DNA from: CAZSAK01 sp964605155
GTDB lineage: Bacteria; Pseudomonadota; Gammaproteobacteria; SZUA-140
Direction of reading: 5' to 3'
Assembly: GCA_964605155.1 (NCBI GenBank)
Contig: CAZSAK010000008.1
Span: forward strand, 30,056-94,055
DNA: 64,000 nucleotides
Below are positions 17,598 through 25,345 of this stretch, in pieces. A program made the translations under genes and the position numbers. The number at the start of each line of letters is the position of its first letter. Position 1 is the first letter of the stretch. Below the pieces are notes generated by a model. It did no database searches and was not told the origin of the DNA. It saw only the letters and a program-made list of their open reading frames with translations.

Positions 17598-18680
17598 GTG
17601 AATACAGACAATATGGTGGACACAGATTCCGGACAACGACTCCTGGAAAACCTCAATACGGCCGTATTGTTGTTCGACAGGGAACTGAAGCTGAAATTCA
17701 TCAATCCCGCCGGGGAGATGCTGTTTGCCGTAAGCGCAAAACAGATTACCGGGCAATCGATAGACGAGCTTCTGCCTCATTCCGGAAAATTCATTACAGC
17801 CTTACGCCGTTCGCACGAAAGTGGAAACCCATATACCGAACGTGAAGTCCGGTTGATCCTTGTCAACCGGCAAACCATAACAGTGGACTGTACTGTGACA
17901 CCGCTTGTCGAATCCCATCTTGAAAATGGATTGTTAGTGGAAATGTTACAACTTGATCGTCATCTTCGAATAGCACGCGAAGAGTCCCTGTTGTCACAGT
18001 ACCAAACAACACGTTCATTGATTCGTGGCATGGCCCATGAGATTAAAAACCCGCTGGGCGGGTTGCGTGGCGCCGCACAATTACTGGAAAGGGAACTGCC
18101 GGATCCTTCATTAAAGGAATACACGCAAGTCATCATTGGTGAAGCCGATAGGCTGCAGAATCTACTTGACAGGATGTTGGGTCCCACTTCCAAACCGTTT
18201 AAACGCCAAGTCAATATCCATGAGATTGTCGAAAGGGTATATACCTTGCTAGAAGCCGAAGCACCGGATGGTGTCACCATCCTGAAGGACTATGACCCAA
18301 GCATACCTGAATTCAAGGCGGACCCCGATCTGCTTATCCAGGCGGTATTGAACATCTCACGTAATGCGTTGCAGGCACTTGACGGAAGGGGGGAGATAAC
18401 CCTGCAAACCCGGATACAAAGGAATTTTACACTCAATCAGCGACATCACAAAAATGTCGCCTGTATTCATATTATCGACAACGGCCCCGGCATACCACCT
18501 GAAATGATTGAAACGATTTTTTATCCCATGATCACAGGACATCCCGAAGGTTCGGGGCTCGGCCTGCCGATTGCCCAATCATTGGTCAATCAACACGGCG
18601 GTTTGATCGAGTGCTCAAGCCGACCAGGCAATACTGTTTTTACAATATCCCTCCCTTTGGAGACAGAAGATGCACAATAA
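17598..18680 (+). CDS. ntrB: Nitrogen-regulation sensor kinase NtrB (GlnL)
   Basis: A 360-residue cytosolic histidine kinase. An N-terminal PAS domain (about 15-120) is followed by the phospho-acceptor helix with GMAHEIKNPLGGLRGAA (His near residue 147). The ATPase domain contains ISRNALQAL (N-box), IIDNGPGIP and GSGLGLPIAQSLV. NtrB phosphorylates or dephosphorylates NtrC under control of PII. The GTG at 17598 is taken as start; an ATG at 17613 is the alternative. It overlaps ntrC by 11 bp. Confidence 0.95.
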   Translation: MNTDNMVDTDSGQRLLENLNTAVLLFDRELKLKFINPAGEMLFAVSAKQITGQSIDELLPHSGKFITALRRSHESGNPYTEREVRLILVNRQTITVDCTVTPLVESHLENGLLVEMLQLDRHLRIAREESLLSQYQTTRSLIRGMAHEIKNPLGGLRGAAQLLERELPDPSLKEYTQVIIGEADRLQNLLDRMLGPTSKPFKRQVNIHEIVERVYTLLEAEAPDGVTILKDYDPSIPEFKADPDLLIQAVLNISRNALQALDGRGEITLQTRIQRNFTLNQRHHKNVACIHIIDNGPGIPPEMIETIFYPMITGHPEGSGLGLPIAQSLVNQHGGLIECSSRPGNTVFTISLPLETEDAQ

Positions 18681-20085
18681 AGAACACATATGGGTAATTG
18701 ATGATGATCAGTCCATTCGCTGGGTGCTTGAAAAGGCGTTGACCCGCTCGGGCATGGAAGTCACCTGTTTCAATAATGCTACGGGGATCCTTGAACGTCT
18801 GACGCATGAAAAACCCGAGGCTATTGTTGCCGATGTCCGGATGCCGGGCATGGACGGGCTTACCCTGCTGGATCAGGTCAAACACCACTATCCCGATTTA
18901 CCGGTCATAATAATCACTGCCCATTCAGATCTCGACAGTTCTATAGCGGCCTATGAAGGCGGTGCATTCGAATACCTGCCCAAGCCTTTCGATGTCGACG
19001 AAGCGATAGAATTGGTCAAGCGCGCCGTCAAACAGTCAAGGCGCAGGAATAAGGCCAATGTGGACGACGCTGTAGCCACGTTCCCGGAAATCATTGGCGA
19101 GGCGCCTGCCATGCAAGAGGTGTTTCGGGCCATAGGACGCCTTTCCAGATCCCATATGACCGTGTTGATCACCGGTGAATCAGGAACCGGCAAGGAGCTT
19201 GTCGCACGTGCCTTGCACCGTTATAGTCCGCGTGCCAAGGCACCCTTTATAGCGATCAATACCGCGGCGATTCCCAAAGAACTGCTGGAGTCCGAATTGT
19301 TCGGACACGAACGCGGCGCCTTTACCGGCGCCCAGAGTTTGCGCCGTGGGCGCTTTGAACAGGCCGACGGTGGAACCCTGTTTCTTGATGAGATCGGCGA
19401 TATGCCGGTCGAACTGCAGACACGTTTGTTGCGAGTGTTGGCTGATGGTGAATTCTATCGCGTCGGCGGACATGCATCCATCAAGGTCGATGTGCGCATC
19501 ATCGCCGCGACACATCAGAATCTGGAGGATAGGGTCAGAACCGGGCAGTTCCGTGAAGACCTCTATCATCGCCTCAACGTCATCCGTATCCATGTACCGG
19601 CATTACGCGAACGCCGTGAAGATATCCCGATGATGGCAAAATATTTTCTGCAAAGGGCTGCGGATGAGCTTGACGTCGAGAACAAAACCCTTGATCCTGC
19701 GGCGCAATCCTATCTGAGCCGACTGAACTGGCCGGGCAATGTGCGACAACTGGAAAACCTGTGCCGTTGGTTGACGGTTATGTCTCCGGGCCAGGTCATC
19801 CATCCCGATGATCTGCCACCTGAACTGAAAACGGACTTTGGTCGCGAGACTGACGGTGCGGCAGGCTGGGACAGCGCGCTGAAAAAATGGGCGGATCAGA
19901 GACTCGGTCAAGGCGAAACTTCACTGCTTGACACCGCAACGCCCAAATTCGAACGCATCATGATAGAGGTTGCATTAAAACATACCGGTGGCAAGCGACA
20001 GGAGGCGGCGAAATTGCTGGGTTGGGGACGCAACACCCTGACACGCAAGATCAAGGAACTGTATGAGGGTGAATCACTGGGCTGA
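18670..20085 (+). CDS. ntrC: Nitrogen-regulation response regulator NtrC (GlnG)
   Basis: The 471-residue sigma-54 activator has a receiver domain with phospho-acceptor D55 (ADVRMPGMDG). The AAA+ domain has Walker A GESGTGKE near 168 and the sigma-54-contacting GAFTGA near 216. The C-terminal Fis-type helix-turn-helix contains KRQEAAKLLGWGRNTLTRKI. It should bind the sites at 14994, 15015 and 17403 in this window. The 3' end overlaps the 3' end of the convergent pyrD by 12 bp. Confidence 0.97.
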   Translation: MHNKEHIWVIDDDQSIRWVLEKALTRSGMEVTCFNNATGILERLTHEKPEAIVADVRMPGMDGLTLLDQVKHHYPDLPVIIITAHSDLDSSIAAYEGGAFEYLPKPFDVDEAIELVKRAVKQSRRRNKANVDDAVATFPEIIGEAPAMQEVFRAIGRLSRSHMTVLITGESGTGKELVARALHRYSPRAKAPFIAINTAAIPKELLESELFGHERGAFTGAQSLRRGRFEQADGGTLFLDEIGDMPVELQTRLLRVLADGEFYRVGGHASIKVDVRIIAATHQNLEDRVRTGQFREDLYHRLNVIRIHVPALRERREDIPMMAKYFLQRAADELDVENKTLDPAAQSYLSRLNWPGNVRQLENLCRWLTVMSPGQVIHPDDLPPELKTDFGRETDGAAGWDSALKKWADQRLGQGETSLLDTATPKFERIMIEVALKHTGGKRQEAAKLLGWGRNTLTRKIKELYEGESLG

Positions 20086-21084
20086 AAATCTTTCAGCCTC
20101 GCGCACAGCCACCGCAGGTGCCTCCTCGTTCAGGACCAGCGTACCGGTGAGTTGCGACACTTCACTCATGCCATGTCGCTCGAGGTAATCAGCAATCCCC
20201 GCATTGATCCTGGGACATATCAACGGATCATAAAACAGGGCTGTGCCGATGCCGACTGCGCTGGCGCCAGCGATGATGAACTCAAGTGCATCCTCGATTC
20301 TCGTAATCCCGCCCTGACCGATGATCGGGATCGCGTACTCCTTGCATACCTGGTAGACCTTGTGCACCATCAACAAGGCGATCGGCTTTATCGCCGGACC
20401 CGACAATCCACCCTGATTATTACCGATGATCGCTGTACGTTGTTCACTGTCGATGGCCATGCCCGACAGGGTATTGATCACGGCAAAGGCATCGCTGCCC
20501 GCATCAATACAACGCCTCGCGTTATTCATGATATCGGTCTGGTTGGGTGACAGCTTGGTAATCAAGGGCTTCCCGGTGACTTCACGGCAGGCCTCGACGA
20601 CACGCGCCGACATCTCAGGATCATTCCCGAACTGCACCCCGCCTTGTTTGACATTGGGACATGAGATATTGATCTCGATGGCATCGATCGGAGAGTCGTC
20701 GAACAGGCGCGTGACCGCAACATATTCCTCGATGGTTGATCCGGAAACATTGGCTATAAAACACGTTTCAGTGAAATCCAGCTGCGGCAGAACGTCATTG
20801 ACCACGTGTTGCGCACCGGGATTTTGCAGGCCGATGGCATTCAACATCCCCATCGGGGTTTCCCACACCCGGTGTGGCAGATTACCCAATCGCGGCTCCA
20901 GCGTTGTGCCTTTCAGGCATACTGCACCCGCATCGCGATTGGAAAATCCCTTGACACGCGTGTATTCTTCTCCAAATCCGACACACCCGGATAGCAGGAC
21001 CAGCGGGGAGGTAAACTGCAAACCGCAGAATTCCAGCGCCAGCATTTTTTTGCGGTCTTGTGTTAACGGTTGCGTGTCATCCAT
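20074..21084 (-). CDS. pyrD: Dihydroorotate dehydrogenase, class 1B-like catalytic subunit
   Basis: About 336 residues forming an FMN-binding TIM barrel. Class 1 features are FEYTRVKG-like N-terminal sequence with a LSGCVGFG loop, the catalytic-cysteine loop INISCPNVKQGG, TKLSPNQTDI, VINTLSGMAID and the phosphate site GQGGITRIEDALEFI. The SCPN cysteine marks class 1 rather than the membrane-bound quinone-linked class 2 typical of gammaproteobacteria. Class 1B enzymes normally need the PyrK electron-transfer subunit, and no pyrK lies in the window. Starts at 21084 (ATG), 21045 (ATG) or 21093 (TTG) are possible; none has a strong ribosome-binding site. Confidence 0.88.
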   Translation of the reverse strand: MDDTQPLTQDRKKMLALEFCGLQFTSPLVLLSGCVGFGEEYTRVKGFSNRDAGAVCLKGTTLEPRLGNLPHRVWETPMGMLNAIGLQNPGAQHVVNDVLPQLDFTETCFIANVSGSTIEEYVAVTRLFDDSPIDAIEINISCPNVKQGGVQFGNDPEMSARVVEACREVTGKPLITKLSPNQTDIMNNARRCIDAGSDAFAVINTLSGMAIDSEQRTAIIGNNQGGLSGPAIKPIALLMVHKVYQVCKEYAIPIIGQGGITRIEDALEFIIAGASAVGIGTALFYDPLICPRINAGIADYLERHGMSEVSQLTGTLVLNEEAPAVAVREAERFSAQ

Positions 21085-21107
21085 GTTTGGCAAAGTCAGC
21101 TCGATGC

Positions 21108-21569
21108 ATGTTTAATATCGCCTTGTTTGAGCCCGAAATACCACCCAATACGGGCAACATTATACGCCTATGTGCCAATACCGGGGCAAGACTGCATCTA
21201 ATTCATCCCGTGGGTTTTACTCTTGACGACGCCAGACTGAAGCGCGCCGGCCTCGATTATCATGAATATGCAAACGTTACGCAACATGATGATTTCGAGA
21301 CATTCATTCAACAAACCGGTTCACAATGCCTGTATGCCTGTTCAACGAAGGGGGCACGCATCTATACGGAGGTACGGTTTAAAAAGGATGACATTTTGCT
21401 ATTCGGCCCCGAAACACGTGGCCTACCGGCGTCGATTATGCAGAAACTGGCCTATGAACACATCCTGCGCATACCAATGCTGGCCAGCAGCCGCAGCCTG
21501 AATCTCTCCAATGCCGTTGCCATCATGCTGTATGAGGCGTGGCGACAAAACGGATTTACACAACTGTAA
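21108..21569 (+). CDS. trmL: tRNA (cytidine(34)-2'-O)-methyltransferase TrmL
   Basis: A 153-residue SPOUT-family enzyme that methylates the 2'-O of the wobble base in certain leucine tRNAs. It begins MFNIALFEPEIPPNTGNIIR, the family signature, and carries the trefoil-knot SAM-binding motifs LLFGPETRGLP and IPMLASSRSLNLSNAVAI. The ATG at 21108 gives the normal family length; an in-frame ATG at 21060 would add 16 residues reaching into the divergent pyrD. Confidence 0.95.
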   Translation: MFNIALFEPEIPPNTGNIIRLCANTGARLHLIHPVGFTLDDARLKRAGLDYHEYANVTQHDDFETFIQQTGSQCLYACSTKGARIYTEVRFKKDDILLFGPETRGLPASIMQKLAYEHILRIPMLASSRSLNLSNAVAIMLYEAWRQNGFTQL

Positions 21570-21607
21570 CATTGATTTAATAACATGAGTTTGTGAGCAA
21601 TGCGGTC

Positions 21608-22026
21608 ATGAAGATCCTTTATTCCTGTGTACCGCTAACTCATGCCGCTCGCAAATGGCCGAAGGATGGACCCGCCGACTGAGCCACGGCAGTTTAAATG
21701 TCATGTCCACGGAATCAAGGCACATGGCATGAACCGGCGCGCTATCGCTGTGATGGCTGAAGCGGGCGTTGATATATCGGGACATGAATCAACCAGGATC
21801 ACACCGGCCATGCTGGAGCAGGCGTATATCGTGATCAATGTCTGCGGACAACGCCGACAAGCATTGTCCTGAGCTGCCTCCTGAAGTCAAAAAAGCCCAC
21901 TGGGCGATCGATGATCCGTCCAGGGCAGGGGGAACCGATAAGGAGGTCATGGACGTATTTCGCGCAACACGTGACGAGATCTGCGAACACGTATGCCGGT
22001 TGATAAACGAACTGGGAATTGAATAA
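21608..22026 (+). pseudogene. arsC: Thioredoxin-type arsenate reductase ArsC, frameshifted
   Basis: Conceptual translation across three frames rebuilds a low-molecular-weight-phosphatase-like ArsC. The first frame gives the active-site loop LCTANSCRSQMAEGW (CX5R), then SLNVMST. A second frame continues GIKAHGMNRRAIAVMAEAGVDIS and VINVCG. A third gives ADKHCPELPPEVKKAHW, DDPSRAGGTDKE and RDEICEHV. The breaks lie near 21617-21622, 21708-21713 and 21843-21850, each explicable by a one-base change in length. No single frame encodes the active-site loop together with the redox cysteines, so the gene should be dead. Neighbouring genes are intact, which argues against poor sequence quality. Confidence 0.85.
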
Positions 22027-22058
22027 ATAGATGGCTTCCGGATACTGGCCGATACTGA

Positions 22059-22715
22059 TTACAGTCTGCCAGCTACGACAAAGTGCCGATTTGAAACAAC
22101 ACCGACCGACAGATCATCAAACCGTGCCCTGTCAAGTTGGTCTTTTATCTCATCGACAGTGTATGCCGCCAACAGGGAATTATAAAAATCACGCTGTAGA
22201 ATTTCGGGTTCATCGGCCGCGTTTTCAGCCACCAGTCTTCTCGCCTCCGTTATATCCTGTGGCCTGTGTAAATCCATCACGAAGAGTCGTGCCCCGGGTT
22301 TGGCGTATTGTCTGATTGCCTCCCACAACACCATGGGTTCACGCAGATGATGCAGCAGACTGTTGCTGATGACAGTGTCGTAGTCATTATCCAATAATGC
22401 ACCGGGCAGATAACCATGAATCAGCCTGATCTGTCTGGTAAGGCCATAGTGTGTGACCAAATTTGAACCATGGTTCAGCATGTTTTTCGAGCCGTCTAAC
22501 CCGTCGAGACGGCAATGGGGGTAACCCCTGGCAAATCTCACTGTAATATCCGCAGTACCGCAACCAAGATCTAGTACCCGGCCGTCAAGATGATCACCGA
22601 AATTTTGTTGGAATATGCGGATGAACATGGAATGAGGCTCATTAAAATCCGCATTCGCGTATGCAAGTGCCTGCTCCGCATCCTCCATAAGTTCAACTTC
22701 GGGAATGCGCTGCAT
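22059..22715 (-). CDS. Class I SAM-dependent methyltransferase
   Basis: The 218-residue protein has a Rossmann-type methyltransferase core: VLDLGCGTADITVRFA (motif I) near residue 47, DGLDGSKNML (motif II) and DTVISNSLLHHL (motif IV). The N-terminal helical cap contains QRIPEVELMEDAEQALAY. Substrate cannot be told from sequence; the fold is shared by methylases of small molecules and of macromolecules. It is the last minus-strand gene of the lptM-lysA neighbourhood and is convergent with the arsC remnant. Confidence 0.88.
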   Translation of the reverse strand: MQRIPEVELMEDAEQALAYANADFNEPHSMFIRIFQQNFGDHLDGRVLDLGCGTADITVRFARGYPHCRLDGLDGSKNMLNHGSNLVTHYGLTRQIRLIHGYLPGALLDNDYDTVISNSLLHHLREPMVLWEAIRQYAKPGARLFVMDLHRPQDITEARRLVAENAADEPEILQRDFYNSLLAAYTVDEIKDQLDRARFDDLSVGVVSNRHFVVAGRL

Positions 22716-22734
22716 GATGATAACTAACAGTCGA

Positions 22735-22812
22735 CTACCTGGTTACCGCGATATATATAGCAACCGTAACAGTCAATAAAGCGAGTATGACAAACAAGTA
22801 TTCATCTCTCAT
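22735..22812 (-). CDS. 25-residue single-span membrane miniprotein
   Basis: ATG at 22812 opens a 26-codon frame. A short charged N-terminus (MRDEY) is followed by about 17 hydrophobic residues (LFVILALLTVTVAIYIA) and VTR before the TAG stop. A GGAAG sequence lies about 8 bases upstream. Nothing else is coded on this stretch. The composition is that of a one-pass membrane peptide such as those associated with respiratory or transport complexes, but I recognise no family. Confidence 0.45.
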   Translation of the reverse strand: MRDEYLFVILALLTVTVAIYIAVTR

Positions 22813-22910
22813 TTTGATCACTTCCGGCAAGTTCAATATAAGAGACTATTTACGAAATAGTAACACGAGTGGAAATCCGCCTATAAGGCACACTGAATGT
22901 CCATATTCTG

Positions 22911-23009
22911 TCAGGGACCGGCATTATGAAACAATTGAAACAGCGACCCGGCCGCGAGTATCAACGTAGCGAGCACGAGCAGTAAAGTATAGCGCGTTTT
23001 CTTGGTCAT
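22911..23009 (-). CDS. 32-residue single-span membrane miniprotein
   Basis: ATG at 23009 with a strong GGAGGT ribosome-binding site (complement of 23013-23019) opens a 33-codon frame. The peptide has a basic start (MTKKTRY), a hydrophobic span (TLLLVLATLILAAGSLF) and the tail QLFHNAGP, then TGA. The arrangement is a classic one-pass membrane miniprotein. It lies 180 bp downstream of lysA and 98 bp upstream of the second miniprotein on the same strand. Function unknown. Confidence 0.6.
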   Translation of the reverse strand: MTKKTRYTLLLVLATLILAAGSLFQLFHNAGP

Positions 23010-23188
23010 AATTACCTCCACACCTGGCGGAATCAACCCCGATATGCGGGGCTTCTTAAGCTATTGATTCAGTGCCTATGGCGTATATCTATGGGTTATG
23101 GGAGTAAAATCAACCCCGCAGTTATATGGGGATACAGATGATTTTTATAGGCGAAACAAGCTTTTGACACGTCTGGCCATCGTCATGC

Positions 23189-24436
23189 TCAGGGCAATAA
23201 CCGCTCGGCGGAAAAAAGCTCCGTCAGCTGTTCCCTGGGTCTGATCAGATGCATCCTATCACCATCAACCAGGATCTCCGGGGAACGGGGGCGTGAATTG
23301 TAGTTAGAACTCATGACAAAACCGTAGGCGCCTGCCGACCGTATTGCCAGTATATCGCCTGACTGTATGGTTAGCTCACGATCCTTGCCGAGAAAGTCAC
23401 CTGTCTCGCACACTGGACCGACAACATCATAGCGTTGCGGCGGTTGATCGTTATGACGGACAAGCGGGACAATACCGTGCCAGGCATTATACAATGCCGG
23501 CCGCAGCAGATCATTCATACCCGCATCGACGATGGCAAAATTCCTGTGGACAGCATGCTTTATATATTCAACGGTGGTCAGCAATATCCCGGCGTTACCG
23601 ACAATGGCGCGTCCCGGTTCGACAAATATCGAATAATCTCGGTCTGAAAATTGCTCCATCAAGCGCTGTATGTAAATCTCGGGTCCCGGAGGCTCTTCGT
23701 CCCGATAAATAATTCCCAAGCCTCCACCGACATCGATGTGTTGCAGTTCGATACCCTGCTGCTTCAATTTATCGGCGAGAACGAGCAGGCGTTCCACAGC
23801 GTCAATAAATGGCGTAATCTCTGTCAATTGTGAACCTATATGACAATCCAGACCAATCACGTCAATATGTTTCAGTTTATTCGCGTAATTATAGACGGAC
23901 GGTGCGGTCGCAATATCAATCCCGAACTTGTTTTCCTTGAGACCGGTAGCTATATAGGGATGAGTCCCGGAATCGACATCGGGATTTACACGCAACGATA
24001 TTCGTGCCCGCGCGCCCATCTCCCCCGCAATATCATTGATACGTTCCAGTTCAGCTTCCGACTCGACATTGAAGCAATGTATGTCGACCTCGATCGCCCG
24101 GCTGATCTCCGCTCTGGTCTTGGCTACACCTGAAAATACAATTTTTCCAGGATCTCCACCGGCATGCAGGACGCGCTCAAGCTCGCCAATCGAGACGATA
24201 TCAAACCCTGATCCCATTTTTGACATGATATTAAGCACGGCAACATTGGAATTTGCCTTTACCGCGTAACACACCATATGGCCATGATCACTAAATACGT
24301 CATTAAAGGCGCGCCAATGCCGCTCTATAGTTGCGCGTGAATAGACATAACAGGGTGTACCATAAGCCGCAGCGATCTCCATAAGATCAACGTCCTCTGC
24401 AAACAGACGGTTGTCACAATAATTAAAGTAATCCAT
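23189..24436 (-). CDS. lysA: Diaminopimelate decarboxylase
   Basis: The 415-residue PLP enzyme converts meso-diaminopimelate to L-lysine, the last step of the pathway. It has the PLP-lysine motif CYAVKANSN near residue 57, the barrel segment GLDCHIGSQLTEI, the phosphate-binding HIDVGGGLG, the PGRAIVGNAG motif and the C-terminal CETGDFLG active-site cysteine. It begins 2 bp after lptM, the conserved pairing. dapF, which often follows lysA in related genomes, is not downstream; two miniprotein frames and a methyltransferase are there instead. Confidence 0.97.
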   Translation of the reverse strand: MDYFNYCDNRLFAEDVDLMEIAAAYGTPCYVYSRATIERHWRAFNDVFSDHGHMVCYAVKANSNVAVLNIMSKMGSGFDIVSIGELERVLHAGGDPGKIVFSGVAKTRAEISRAIEVDIHCFNVESEAELERINDIAGEMGARARISLRVNPDVDSGTHPYIATGLKENKFGIDIATAPSVYNYANKLKHIDVIGLDCHIGSQLTEITPFIDAVERLLVLADKLKQQGIELQHIDVGGGLGIIYRDEEPPGPEIYIQRLMEQFSDRDYSIFVEPGRAIVGNAGILLTTVEYIKHAVHRNFAIVDAGMNDLLRPALYNAWHGIVPLVRHNDQPPQRYDVVGPVCETGDFLGKDRELTIQSGDILAIRSAGAYGFVMSSNYNSRPRSPEILVDGDRMHLIRPREQLTELFSAERLLP

Positions 24437-24438
24437 AT

Positions 24439-24576
24439 TCAGGATGCGGCTTCACCGGACTCTGTGGATCCGTCATGCGGTATATAAAGATCACCTTTTT
24501 GACCGCAACTCGTCACCAGCCCGGATATAATTATTATCATGGCCAGGGATATCCCGGCCAAGAATCGATCATGCAT
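24439..24576 (-). CDS. lptM: LPS-assembly-associated lipoprotein LptM (YifL family)
   Basis: A 45-residue lipoprotein. A basic start (MHDRF), a hydrophobic stretch and the lipobox VTSC are followed by GQKGDLYIP, which corresponds to the CGxKGPLYxP signature of the YifL/LptM family. In E. coli LptM binds the LptD-LptE translocon and promotes correct LptD disulfide formation. Placement immediately ahead of lysA (stop, 2 bp, then ATG) is the conserved context and supports the call strongly. Short length makes it easy to miss. Confidence 0.9.
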   Translation of the reverse strand: MHDRFLAGISLAMIIIISGLVTSCGQKGDLYIPHDGSTESGEAAS

Positions 24577-24664
24577 TGTTCTTGTCCTAATGATGAGTTT
24601 TCAATGATTAAGTATATCTGTAAAGTAGAGATTAACAGTTTTAAACAGGATTTGTATCTCCAAG

Positions 24665-25345
24665 GTGGAAAATCTTTTACCCTCAGTTGAGATCGAGACT
24701 AATGTCCCGGTATCGTTTTGCATCATATGGCTTCACGGTTTGGGCGCCGACGGCCATGATTTCGAGACTGTCGTCCCCACTTTATCCTTACCTGAAGGAA
24801 TTGGTGTCCGTTTTGTGTTCCCTCATGCCCCATACCGACCTGTAACCATCAACAACGGGGCTGTCATGCGGGCGTGGTATGACATCTACAACGCACCCCT
24901 GGAGCGGACAGATTGTGCCGGCATTTACGTATCGGCGCAGGCACTGGAAAGGTTGATAGAGCGTGAAGAAGGGAGGGGGATCAAATCACACCGGGTTATA
25001 TTGGCAGGGTTTTCACAGGGGGGCGCCATCGCTCTTTATACAGGTCTATGCTATCCGCGGCCACTGGCGGGAATCATGGCGTTATCGACCTATCTTCCAC
25101 TTTTAAAGAAACAGGAACTTGATTCATGTACCGTCAGCAGGAACATGCCCATACTGATGGCCCATGGCACTGAGGATCCGATCGTGCCATATCCCGTGGC
25201 CATAAATTCAAGAAATTTGCTGCAAAGCTCGGGTTTTAACATCGAGTGGCACGATTATCCCATTGGTCATGGCCTGTGCGTCGATGAAATTGATCACATC
25301 TCGTCCTGGATGTCCAGGGTATTTCAGAATAATCAGGATGCCTGA
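24665..25345 (+). CDS. Carboxylesterase/lysophospholipase-type alpha/beta hydrolase
   Basis: A 226-residue cytosolic serine hydrolase of the carboxylesterase II/acyl-protein thioesterase group. It shows LHGLGADGHDFETVVP (oxyanion region), the PHAP motif, the nucleophile elbow GFSQGGAIAL (S117), GTEDPIVP (D171) and GHGLCVDE (H202) as catalytic triad. Natural substrates are unknown; such enzymes prefer short-chain esters. Translation probably starts at GTG 24665, since no ATG is available early in the frame. The 3' end overlaps the convergent cyaA by 13 bp. Confidence 0.9.
   Translation: MENLLPSVEIETNVPVSFCIIWLHGLGADGHDFETVVPTLSLPEGIGVRFVFPHAPYRPVTINNGAVMRAWYDIYNAPLERTDCAGIYVSAQALERLIEREEGRGIKSHRVILAGFSQGGAIALYTGLCYPRPLAGIMALSTYLPLLKKQELDSCTVSRNMPILMAHGTEDPIVPYPVAINSRNLLQSSGFNIEWHDYPIGHGLCVDEIDHISSWMSRVFQNNQDA

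Noticed and set aside
23037..23051. CCCCG-ATATG-CGGGG hairpin downstream of lysA as terminator
   Set aside because: The stem is 5 bp and the U-tract is poor; it may be a weak terminator but is not convincing.
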